Of a DNA stretch of 64,000 nucleotides, positions 8,112 through 15,112 are shown in pieces (position 1 is the first letter of the stretch; each line of letters starts with the position of its first letter). The translations under genes were made by a program, and so were the position numbers. The stretch comes from Shewanella piezotolerans WP3. GTDB lineage: Bacteria; Pseudomonadota; Gammaproteobacteria; Enterobacterales; Shewanellaceae. A model generated the notes under the pieces. It was not told the DNA's origin, ran no database searches, and was given only the letters and a program-made list of their open reading frames with translations. The stretch is from NCBI RefSeq assembly GCF_000014885.1, contig NC_011566.1, positions 5,020,501-5,084,500 of the forward strand, read 5' to 3'.

Positions 8112-9698
8112 TTATTTTGTCTCTGTGTCGTCCTTTGATTGACTAAATAGCGCTTCAATAAAGTCTTTGGCATCAAATGTACGAAGATCGTCAATCTGCT
8201 CACCTACGCCGATATGACGAATAGGGATACCAAATTTATCTGCAATAGCAAAAATAACACCACCTTTTGCGGTACCGTCTAATTTGCTAATGGTAATACC
8301 GGTCACGCCAACCGCTTCTTGGAAAAGCTGTGCTTGGCTAATGGCATTCTGGCCAGTGCTCGCATCCAGTGTCAGCATCACTTCGTGTGGCGCAGACTCA
8401 TCTTGTTTTTTCATCACTCGAACGACTTTCTTTAGCTCGTCCATCAAATGTGCTTTGTTTTGCAATCGGCCTGCGGTGTCTGCTATCAACACATCGGCTT
8501 TACGCGCTTTGGCAGCTTGTAATGCATCAAACAATACAGAAGCACTATCGGCGCCAGTGTGCTGTGCTATCACAGGGATATCATTTCGTTGACCCCAAAC
8601 TTGCAACTGCTCAACCGCAGCAGCTCGGAAGGTATCCCCCGCAGCAAGCATCACTGACTTACCTTGTGCTTGATATTGCTTGGCGAGTTTACCGATAGTG
8701 GTGGTTTTACCTACACCATTAACACCCACCATCAAAATAACAAATGGGCCATCGGCATTTTCTGGGATAAGTGGCACTGAGACAGGATCTAGCGTCTTTT
8801 GCATCTCATCGCGCATCAGATCATAGAGCGCTTCACCATCTTTAAGCTGTTTACGGCTGGCTTGTTCAGTTAAATTTTTAATCAAACGGGTCGTGGTTTC
8901 TACGCCAACATCAGCAATCAGCAATTGCTCCTCTAGCTCTTCGAACAGATCGTCATCAATCTTCTTACCGCTAAAGATCCCAACAAAACCGCTACCGATA
9001 CTTTCACTAGTGCGCTTTAAGCCACGCTTAAGTCGAGCAAACAACCCCTCTTTTACTGGTTTAGCTTGAGGTTCTGGTTGTTGCTCTTCAGCTGCTGTTT
9101 GTTCAGCTTGTTCGCTCGCAATTCTTTCTGCTTCTGCCTGCTCAGCGGCAAGGCGTTCTGCTTCAGCTTGAGTGGCTTGTTCATTAGCCACTCTTTCTGC
9201 TTCTGCCTGCTCGGCGGCAAGGCGTTCAGCTTCAGCAGCTTGCTCACTAGCCACTCTTTCTGCCTCTGCCTGCTCAGCGGCAAGGCGTTCAGCTTCGGCT
9301 TGAGCGGCTTGCTCACTAGCCACTCTTTCTGCTTCTGCCTGCTCAGCGGCAAGGCGCTCAGCTTCGGCTTGAGCGGCTTGCTCACTAGCCACTCTTTCTG
9401 CTTCTGCCTGCTCAGCGGCAAGGCGCTCAGCTTCGGCTTGAGCGGCTTGCTCACTAGCCACTCTTTCTGCTTCTGCTTGCTCAGCGGCAAGACGTTCAGC
9501 TTCGGCTTGAGCGGCTTGTTCATTAGCAATTTTTTCAGCTTCTACCTGCTCAGCGGCTACACGTTCGGCGTCAACATGCGCCGTATCAACCTGCTCAGTT
9601 TCTGCTGGAGTAGAAACATTCAACTCCGCTTCGACTTCTTGCGATTGCTCTTTAGATTTATCTTTGCGGAACCAGGAAAAAAAACCTTTCTTTGCCAT
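8112..9698 (-). CDS. ftsY: FtsY, signal recognition particle receptor, with long repeat N-domain
   Basis: GTPase that docks SRP-ribosome complexes at the inner membrane. The C-terminal NG domain starts near residue 218 and shows the P-loop GVNGVGKTTT, the DTAGR switch, and TKLDGTAKGG-like KLDGTAKGG. The N-terminal acidic A-domain (residues 1-217) is dominated by about six copies of a 23-residue Ala/Glu/Gln unit (residues 60-198, bases 9105-9521), predicted to be a long helix. The start MAKKGFFSWFRKDK gives an amphipathic basic N-terminus, as in other FtsY proteins. At 528 residues it is slightly longer than E. coli FtsY (497). Copy number of the 69-bp repeat may vary between strains. Confidence 0.96.
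   Translation of the reverse strand: MAKKGFFSWFRKDKSKEQSQEVEAELNVSTPAETEQVDTAHVDAERVAAEQVEAEKIANEQAAQAEAERLAAEQAEAERVASEQAAQAEAERLAAEQAEAERVASEQAAQAEAERLAAEQAEAERVASEQAAQAEAERLAAEQAEAERVASEQAAEAERLAAEQAEAERVANEQATQAEAERLAAEQAEAERIASEQAEQTAAEEQQPEPQAKPVKEGLFARLKRGLKRTSESIGSGFVGIFSGKKIDDDLFEELEEQLLIADVGVETTTRLIKNLTEQASRKQLKDGEALYDLMRDEMQKTLDPVSVPLIPENADGPFVILMVGVNGVGKTTTIGKLAKQYQAQGKSVMLAAGDTFRAAAVEQLQVWGQRNDIPVIAQHTGADSASVLFDALQAAKARKADVLIADTAGRLQNKAHLMDELKKVVRVMKKQDESAPHEVMLTLDASTGQNAISQAQLFQEAVGVTGITISKLDGTAKGGVIFAIADKFGIPIRHIGVGEQIDDLRTFDAKDFIEALFSQSKDDTETK
9105..9521 (-). repeat. 69-bp coding tandem repeat in ftsY
   Basis: About six in-frame copies of a 69-bp unit encode a 23-residue Ala/Glu-rich motif; neighbouring copies are almost identical in DNA, and one copy is short by two residues (SEQAAEAERL). 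The near identity suggests recent slippage or recombination. Confidence 0.9.
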
Positions 9699-9923
9699 GT
9701 GTTTTACCGATGCTCAAATAACTGTACATAAATACGTTAGGGTGGAGGACGTTATATCAAAAACAAGTCAAGATTACGCTGATTAAAACAACAAAAGTGC
9801 AACCGAACTACAGCCAAACGACGGCTTGTTACCTTTTAGCTGTGCTTTGATATAAAATAACGACCTTAAATCAGACGCTATAGTCTACCACTTTCTGCCA
9901 CAAGGCAAAATCACGAGGACACC

Positions 9924-10529
9924 ATGGTCAAAAAAAGACCCTCAAGCGGCCAAGTCAGGATCATCTCTGGCCAGTGGCGATCGCGCAAATTGCCTATTCA
10001 CGATCTTGAAGGTCTGCGCCCCACGACCGACCGCGTGCGTGAAACCCTGTTTAACTGGATAGCTAATGACGTGCGTGGTGCGCGAGTATTAGATTGCTTT
10101 GGCGGCAGTGGCGCGCTCAGTTTGGAATCTTTATCACGTTATGCGGCTTATGCCAGAGTCTTTGAACTGCAACCTCAAGCTGCTAAGCAACTAGTTGAAA
10201 ACCTAGCCACATTAAAATGTAACGATGCTGACGTGATTAAGGGAGACAGCCTGAAACTGTTAGCTAATTCTCCAGAAAAAGGCTTCGACATCGTGTTTGT
10301 GGATCCGCCTTTTAGAAAGTCACTCGCTGATAAAAGCATACAGCTACTAGCTCAACAACAGTGGTTACTGCCTGATGCACTGATTTATGTTGAAACAGAA
10401 GCTGAACTAACACTGCTTGAGGTACCTGCAAGCTGGACACTGCTGAAAGAAAAATCAGCAGGACAAGTGATCTACCGCCTATATCAGTACTGTCCACTTG
10501 AACAAGATAATACCGAGGAAGACCTCTGA
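9924..10529 (+). CDS. rsmD: RsmD, 16S rRNA (guanine-966-N2)-methyltransferase
   Basis: Methylates G966 of 16S rRNA with SAM during 30S maturation. The 201-residue protein has the RsmD N-terminal signature (RIISGQWRSRKL and RPTTDRVRETLFNW), the SAM-binding VLDCFGGSGALSLE, and the catalytic VDPPF. It is divergent from ftsY, which is the typical arrangement in gammaproteobacteria. The stop TGA shares its A with the following ATG (TGATG). Confidence 0.95.
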   Translation: MVKKRPSSGQVRIISGQWRSRKLPIHDLEGLRPTTDRVRETLFNWIANDVRGARVLDCFGGSGALSLESLSRYAAYARVFELQPQAAKQLVENLATLKCNDADVIKGDSLKLLANSPEKGFDIVFVDPPFRKSLADKSIQLLAQQQWLLPDALIYVETEAELTLLEVPASWTLLKEKSAGQVIYRLYQYCPLEQDNTEEDL

Positions 10530-10807
10530 TGAAATGGGTTTTAATAGCCGGTAAGTTGGCGACCGCTTTTGCTTGGTTGATGATGTTCTATAACCTAGTT
10601 GCACCGTTTGAAGGCAATATCGCAGTCATTTTAAATATCCTGCTAGCTGTCACAGTGTTTATGCACTGCTTTCAAACTATTATTTTTCATACTTTGTTCA
10701 ATCAACTGCTACCGTTAAAGAAAGTGGATTACCTACAGGTGTTTATGTTTGGTGTATTTAGCCTGCTGCAATACCGCCAACAAGTTTTAGATAAGCAAAA
10801 AAGCTAA
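10529..10807 (+). CDS. DUF1145 membrane protein (YhhL-like)
   Basis: Small inner-membrane protein of 92 residues with two to three hydrophobic segments (about residues 5-25, 31-50 and 68-82). Length, membrane layout and location directly after rsmD match the uncharacterised DUF1145/YhhL family. Its start overlaps the rsmD stop, so translation is probably coupled. Function is unknown. Confidence 0.8.
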   Translation: MKWVLIAGKLATAFAWLMMFYNLVAPFEGNIAVILNILLAVTVFMHCFQTIIFHTLFNQLLPLKKVDYLQVFMFGVFSLLQYRQQVLDKQKS

Positions 10808-10859
10808 AACAGATAGTCCTCGATAATAACTGCGAACCCGCTTACATCAGCACTTCGCC

Positions 10860-10914
10860 AACAGTAAACCAAAGAAAACAAAACGAGTTATGCCTTCTTT
10901 GGTTTGCTGTTTTA
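10860..10914 (+). terminator. Probable terminator after rsmD-yhhL
   Basis: A 17-bp stem (arms 10860-10876 and 10895-10911, one mismatch) ends in CTGTTTT. It lies about 50 bp past the DUF1145 stop. Confidence 0.6.
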
Positions 10915-11144
10915 GCTCTAACCTGTCTTTCCTTACTTGGCTGTTTCTATTTTTCCGCCTTCTCCCAATCAGTATAAGAAGTTGATCTACTGAGAATTTT
11001 TTATCGAACTCATTCAAGGCAGGCTAATTCAAAGTGAGTAATAACCAAAAATACTCCTAACAGGCGAGTGTTAGCGGCTTTGATGCTGCACTAGTGAACT
11101 TGAACCTAGTTTAATTATGTCCTTCATTCATTGCTAACCACATG

Positions 11145-11173
11145 GCCTAAGCATGTTCCTGACATGCTTAGGC
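11145..11173. repeat. Perfect 12-bp inverted repeat
   Basis: GCCTAAGCATGT and ACATGCTTAGGC are separated by TCCTG. There is no T run after the right arm (ATTCTCTCC), so it is not an obvious terminator; it could be a protein-binding palindrome or an RNA hairpin. Confidence 0.6.
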
Positions 11174-11234
11174 ATTCTCTCCATCTCTGGAGGTCAAATG
11201 TGGTGAATATAATTAATGCACGACTTTATGGATA

Positions 11235-11275
11235 TACCCATCCGACCTGAAATGCAGGATTCAGTGGGATGGGTA
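11235..11275. mobile_element. 41-bp deletion derivative of the TACCCATCC MITE
   Basis: Begins TACCCATCCGACCTGAAATG and ends GGATGGGTA, with TA on both sides. About 34 bp match the reverse complement of the right end of the 260-bp element at 41029; the interior is missing. Confidence 0.65.
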
Positions 11276-11363
11276 TATAGGAAGTAGAGTAACGCAGGAG
11301 CAGTTACCGAGGAGTATTTAATGACCTTACCTCAAAGCGGCTAAACTCTCGCTGAACGATTAA

Positions 11364-11790
11364 TACCAATTGCATTAAAAGTTTGACCATTCAGCGTGAA
11401 TTCAAAACGCTGCAGGCAAGTAGTGGGATTTGAGCTAATAGTTATTCTCGGCTCTGGCATCCTGCTTCGCTCTCGATAATTGCTCCTGCATAATTCTACC
11501 TTCGACCATCCTTGGTCTCGTACCTCCTAAATCTGACCGCCAAGGAGGGCCGGAATGTCTTATTTTGTATGGAACAAAATAGACCATTTAGTCGTATATC
11601 CAAATCCCATAGCGAAGCATACAGCGTTTTGCCAATTTGTTTAACCTCAGCCGCACTACGTGAGCCCCTCAGTCTTTCCACTTCTGCTTTGCATTGGCTT
11701 AAAAGGGAATAACCATTTCTTTACCAATGCGTTTTGAATTGAAAAGACTGAGGGGCTCTGAACTGCTCAAATACTTAATGCAAATTGGTA
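11364..11790. mobile_element. MITE with TACCAATTG ends, long copy (427 bp)
   Basis: Terminal inverted repeats TACCAATTGCATTAA and TTAATGCAAATTGGTA are flanked on both sides by TAA, a possible 3-bp target duplication. An internal palindrome GAGCCCCTCAGTCTTT/AAAGACTGAGGGGCTC spans 11662-11758. The element is the inverted counterpart of the 278-bp copy at 25143, but carries about 145 extra bases (roughly 11438-11586) rich in GGA/TCC hairpins, including TATTTTG-TATGGAA-CAAAATA. No transposase frame is present. Confidence 0.8.
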
Positions 11791-11923
11791 TAAATCTTTA
11801 TACTGATTGGTATTACTCATTAATATTAGCTCTAAGCGTTTTTCGCCTCAGCTGTAATCACCTCTTAACCTTGGCTTTAACCAGCTTATCCGTCTCAGTA
11901 GTATCCCGCTATACATCAGCCAC

Positions 11924-11960
11924 AAAAAAGCCCCATGTTCACAATGAACACGGGGCTTTT
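11924..11960 (-). terminator. Terminator of cymA
   Basis: AAAAGCCCC.TGTTC pairs with GAACA.GGGGCTTTT around ACAAT. On the minus strand the T run follows, about 50 bp after the cymA stop; it can act in both directions. Confidence 0.85.
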
Positions 11961-12009
11961 AGTTAGCTACGAGCGTCTCATCCCGCTCGCAGCTAGAGGA
12001 CGTTGCTAG

Positions 12010-12576
12010 TTACTTACCCTTTGGGTAAACGTGAGCAACACCTTTATGACAGTCGACACAAGTCTTACGCTTGTCTTCGTCTTTCTTGAAGTTGTTAGCG
12101 TGCATTCTCTTCGCCATCTTCTTCATTGTATCAGGCTGGTTCTCGTAGATACGAGTGTGACAGTGCTGACAGTTAGCTGAATCGTTAGCTTTAAAGTACT
12201 TAAGTGCTAGGTCAGCTTGCTCTTTACGGTTTTCATCCAACCACTCTTGAGTGTTGAAACCGTCGATAGTTAGGTAACCGTATAGGTCTTTAGATACGAT
12301 GATTTTCTTAACTAAGTACTTAACTGGGTTGTGCGGTAAGTGACAGTCTTGACACTGAACAGTTACACCAGCGCGACCTCCGCCGTGAGCAGAAGCAAGT
12401 ACTTCATCTTTCAATGAGTGATTGCTATGACAGCTCATACAGAACTCATCTGTACTTGTCGCATGTAAAGTTTGTTGTGTAGCAAAATAACCAACTACAC
12501 CGACTACGATACCGACGACTAGTAATGCCAGAATCGAAATTTTTGCGCTGGGTTTAAAAAGTGCTCGCCAGTTCAT
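12010..12576 (-). CDS. cymA: CymA-like tetraheme c-type quinol dehydrogenase (NapC/NirT family)
   Basis: Inner-membrane-anchored tetraheme cytochrome that oxidises menaquinol and passes electrons to periplasmic reductases. The 188-residue protein starts MNWRALFKPSAK, has one membrane helix at about residues 14-35, and four CxxCH sites: CMSCH, CQDCH, CQHCH and CVDCH. The sequence around them (ATSTDEFCMSCHSNHSL) is CymA-like rather than NapC-like, and no nap, nrf or dms genes are adjacent, as expected for the stand-alone hub of Shewanella. I choose the ATG at 12576 because GGAG lies 7 bases upstream; a GTG one codon earlier is possible. Confidence 0.93.
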   Translation of the reverse strand: MNWRALFKPSAKISILALLVVGIVVGVVGYFATQQTLHATSTDEFCMSCHSNHSLKDEVLASAHGGGRAGVTVQCQDCHLPHNPVKYLVKKIIVSKDLYGYLTIDGFNTQEWLDENRKEQADLALKYFKANDSANCQHCHTRIYENQPDTMKKMAKRMHANNFKKDEDKRKTCVDCHKGVAHVYPKGK

Positions 12577-12948
12577 CACACATCTCCAAAGTTTAATTTT
12601 TATATCGATGTAAGTTTTACTTCATCGCTATTTATGCGGCTTATTATAAACCAATTATTACTCATTGATCTGGAACTAAAAGCGTAAAATGAGACATGGC
12701 TCTAACTCTCTCATCAGAATCAAAACTTGTTCAATATATATGCGCTTTTACTAAAGTTAGCTTAAAGCCATGCCCACCGCAAGGATTTAGCACTATCAGG
12801 TTGATAAGGCCGTAATTAAGCAAATTCATTTATTTTTTTTTAGATCTCAAATTGAATTAAATATTTAAAAAAATATTAATCATTTGAAACTATTTCCTCA
12901 AAAGGTGGGTCTATCTGATTACAACATATTAATTCGCACAGGTTGAAC
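12577..12948. promoter_or_regulatory. AT-rich divergent promoter region between cymA and the metal block
   Basis: About 370 bases without a gene between divergent starts. The part at 12820-12890 is extremely AT-rich. I could not identify a convincing CRP, FNR or copper-regulator operator by eye. Confidence 0.4.
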
Positions 12949-13383
12949 ATGTACAAACGGTTTGCATATTTAGCATTACTCATCTCACTGGTAGGGCAAT
13001 TTTTGCTTTCACCAGCGATGGCAATGCCTAAATTTTTGCACGCCAGCTCCCATGCTCAACAAGAAGTTAAGCAACAGATAACGAAGCAGCCAATGGCAGC
13101 GATGCGTTTCGACGCCAAAGAACACCACAGACAAGATTCAGCTAACTGTGATAATAGTCTTGCCGCTTTGAATACCGCTATGGTCGACTGCGATACATTG
13201 TGTGAAATATTAGGGGCGGGAGGTTGTGTAGCGCACTGTTTATATACTCCAGCTATTATCGAACAAAGCCAACTTAATCTCACCCCTCCTGCGGTAGGGC
13301 AAAGCCTACAAACTGTATTTTGGGCTCCTCAAACTGCAGAGCAATCTCTGATTAACCCGCCGCCTATCTCGCTCCACGTTTAA
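12949..13383 (+). CDS. Small secreted Cys-rich protein of the copper block
   Basis: I do not recognise a named family. The 144-residue product has a signal peptide (MYKRFAYLALLISLVGQF, cleavage near AMA at about 26) and a mature part with a cysteine cluster CDTLCEILGAGGCVAHC and several His and Met residues. This resembles small periplasmic proteins seen with Cus/Cop systems. The ATG at 12949 has AGG about 8 bases upstream; the TTG two codons earlier is less likely. Location immediately before other Cys/His/Met-rich secreted proteins suggests metal binding, which is inference. Confidence 0.7.
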   Translation: MYKRFAYLALLISLVGQFLLSPAMAMPKFLHASSHAQQEVKQQITKQPMAAMRFDAKEHHRQDSANCDNSLAALNTAMVDCDTLCEILGAGGCVAHCLYTPAIIEQSQLNLTPPAVGQSLQTVFWAPQTAEQSLINPPPISLHV

Positions 13384-13475
13384 CCTCAAATACTCGTTTT
13401 AAGTAAGCAATATCTCATTAGTATTTATTCCATCGGCAATGAGCCCATGGTTATTGGTTTTATTTGGAGTTTAAT

Positions 13476-13892
13476 ATGAAAAAATTTATCAGCGTTATCG
13501 CACTTTCAATAGCTAGCTTTAGCAGCATGGCAGCCTCAGTTTCGTTTCCAGAGTCACTTGAAGTTATCGGAGTGAATGGCTTAAACAATGTAGATAGCCG
13601 TTATCTGCAATTGGAAAATGGGCAGAACTTAATTGAACTACAGTATAGAGACTTGTTTGAATCTAATGCGGAGGATTCAAGCTGGGTACGTTCTGAGCCT
13701 TTATATCTCTATATTGACTTACAAACTGCGGCTAACTATAAAGCAATCACTCCTAAGATCCTTTCTGAAGAGGATGCTTATCAGTTTATTAACTCACCTT
13801 ATATTAAGCTCACCGATGAAGGCGGTAGCGAAAAACAAGTGGCCTTAATGACTCACAGCCAGTTGATGACTAAGCTTTTATTGTCAAAGTAA
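13476..13892 (+). CDS. DUF2057 (YccT-like) secreted protein
   Basis: Periplasmic protein of 138 residues with signal peptide MKKFISVIALSIASFSSMAA. The mature part starts VSFPESLEVIGVNG and contains LQLENGQNLIELQYRDLFE, the pattern of the DUF2057/YccT family, whose role is unknown. The ATG at 13476 follows GGAG by 6 bases. It sits inside the metal block but has no metal-binding residues, so it may be a passenger gene. Confidence 0.75.
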   Translation: MKKFISVIALSIASFSSMAASVSFPESLEVIGVNGLNNVDSRYLQLENGQNLIELQYRDLFESNAEDSSWVRSEPLYLYIDLQTAANYKAITPKILSEEDAYQFINSPYIKLTDEGGSEKQVALMTHSQLMTKLLLSK

Positions 13893-13915
13893 ATCCTGTT
13901 AAATAGGATTATTAT

Positions 13916-13953
13916 CACATTGATAGAGTCGTTTTGTGAACTTTATCAATGTG
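13916..13953. repeat. 10-bp inverted repeat, CACATTGATA / TATCAATGTG
   Basis: Arms at 13916-13925 and 13944-13953 with an 18-bp spacer, between the DUF2057 gene and the Cys/His-rich gene. It could be a weak terminator or an operator for the downstream copper genes; the sequence alone does not decide. Confidence 0.4.
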
Positions 13954-14002
13954 TCACTTCATTGCTGTGTTAGACTAAAAACGTTCACCACTTGGGATTA
14001 TC

Positions 14003-14419
14003 ATGCTTAGCATACTTCGCCGTCATACATTACTAACCATTACGCTGCTCGCATTGCTGAGTCAGCTATTGTTAGCTAATGGTTCTTTGATGGTGCCGAA
14101 TGCCATGGCAGAAGAGATGCCAATGATGAACATGCAAGATGGGGCTGAATGCCACCAAATGCAAATGGATAGCGATACTCATTGCTGTGATGCCGACGAG
14201 AATATGCAAATGCTTCCCGGCAACTCAAAGCATTGCTGTAACGGCAAAGGATCCTGCCTGAGTGATTGCAACCATTGCTTGGTTATTTCAGTAACAGGTA
14301 CTCTGTTTAGTGTGTTGTCATGGCCTGGCAATAACACCACCGATATTGTAACGGCCACTCCTATGCCTCATTTCCACTCTATCTCATTGCCACAAGATTT
14401 AAGACCACCAATAGCCTAG
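14003..14419 (+). CDS. Secreted Cys/His/Met-rich protein
   Basis: 138 residues with a hydrophobic leader (MLSILRRHTLLTITLLALLS) and a cleavage site near AMAEE. The mature region is packed with potential metal ligands: MPMMNMQDGAECHQMQMD, HCCDADENMQM, HCCNGKGSCLSDCNHC. A second hydrophobic stretch (LVISVTGTLFSVLSW) follows. I infer a copper-binding or sensing role from these ligands and from the CusBA-like genes downstream; it resembles DUF2946-type proteins in layout but I cannot confirm the family. Confidence 0.7.
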   Translation: MLSILRRHTLLTITLLALLSQLLLANGSLMVPNAMAEEMPMMNMQDGAECHQMQMDSDTHCCDADENMQMLPGNSKHCCNGKGSCLSDCNHCLVISVTGTLFSVLSWPGNNTTDIVTATPMPHFHSISLPQDLRPPIA

Positions 14420-14545
14420 TCTGAGACTCCCCGTCTCTGTATTTTAAAAACGCTATTTATTCTTATTAAGCAATTATTTATGCCGTTAATTGTCCGGTGC
14501 GCTAGCACTTACAGCATTCGGCCATCTCTTTGATGGAGTTGATTT

Positions 14546-15088
14546 ATGAAAACCTTTATTAGCATGGTATTAACTACCTTTTTATTTTTAACCTGGGCAC
14601 CGTCGGTATCCGCTCATGCGCATGATCATGGCGCAGAGCAAAGCCAAAGTTACGCTTGCCCAATGCACCCAGAAGTAACAGGCGCTAAAGGCGACTCATG
14701 CCCTAAATGCGGCATGGATTTACAAGTAGTAAAAGCTGCTGGACATCAATGTGACTCATGCCCAAATAAGGGTAAAGGCGAACATCATAAGATGACTGCT
14801 GACACTCACGCATGTCCAATGAATCCGGCTATTACTGGCAAAGCGGGTGATAGCTGTCCGAAATGTGGCATGGAGCTACAAGCCAAAAACGCCGAAGCTA
14901 AAAGCTGCGACTCATGCCCACACAAGGGTAAAGGCGAACATCATAAGATGACTGCCGATACTCATGCGTGTCCAATGAATCCTGCGATTACTGGTAAAGA
15001 GGGTGATAGCTGCCCTAAGTGCGGTATGGATCTAATGCCTATTGCGAAAAGCGATAACGCAGATAAAAAGAATCACATGCATCACTAA
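14546..15088 (+). CDS. Periplasmic protein with three heavy-metal-binding domains
   Basis: 180 residues: signal peptide ending near SAHA, then three copies of the short heavy-metal-binding domain (ACPMHPEVTGAKGDSCPKCGMDL and two ACPMNPAITGK...CPKCGMEL/DL variants, about residues 32-55, 89-112 and 142-165), separated by CDSCP[NH]KGKGEHH linkers. The last two units are nearly identical in DNA, about 159 bp apart, which points to recent duplication. The same domain occurs in the next gene. Probable role: periplasmic copper or heavy-metal chaperone or buffer for the RND pump (inference). Confidence 0.8.
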   Translation: MKTFISMVLTTFLFLTWAPSVSAHAHDHGAEQSQSYACPMHPEVTGAKGDSCPKCGMDLQVVKAAGHQCDSCPNKGKGEHHKMTADTHACPMNPAITGKAGDSCPKCGMELQAKNAEAKSCDSCPHKGKGEHHKMTADTHACPMNPAITGKEGDSCPKCGMDLMPIAKSDNADKKNHMHH

Positions 15089-15112
15089 TAGCTAGGGTGG
15101 AGATAAGGCATT

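Larger units (their letters stand above)
10808..12009. other. Gene-poor region with MITEs and hairpins
   Basis: No supported protein gene is present between the DUF1145 gene and cymA. The region holds the terminator at 10860, a perfect 12-bp stem hairpin at 11145, a 41-bp mini-element at 11235, a 427-bp MITE at 11364 and the cymA terminator at 11924. Open frames at 11496-11681, 11512-11712 and 11727-11966 run across MITE ends and are not credible genes. Confidence 0.75.

Noticed and set aside
9053..9731. Long open frames in other frames and on the opposite strand of ftsY
   Set aside because: They are a by-product of the 69-bp repeat, which is free of stops in several frames.
11496..11966. 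Open frames on both strands inside and after the long MITE
   Set aside because: They start or end in the terminal or internal repeats of the element and share no features with known transposases.
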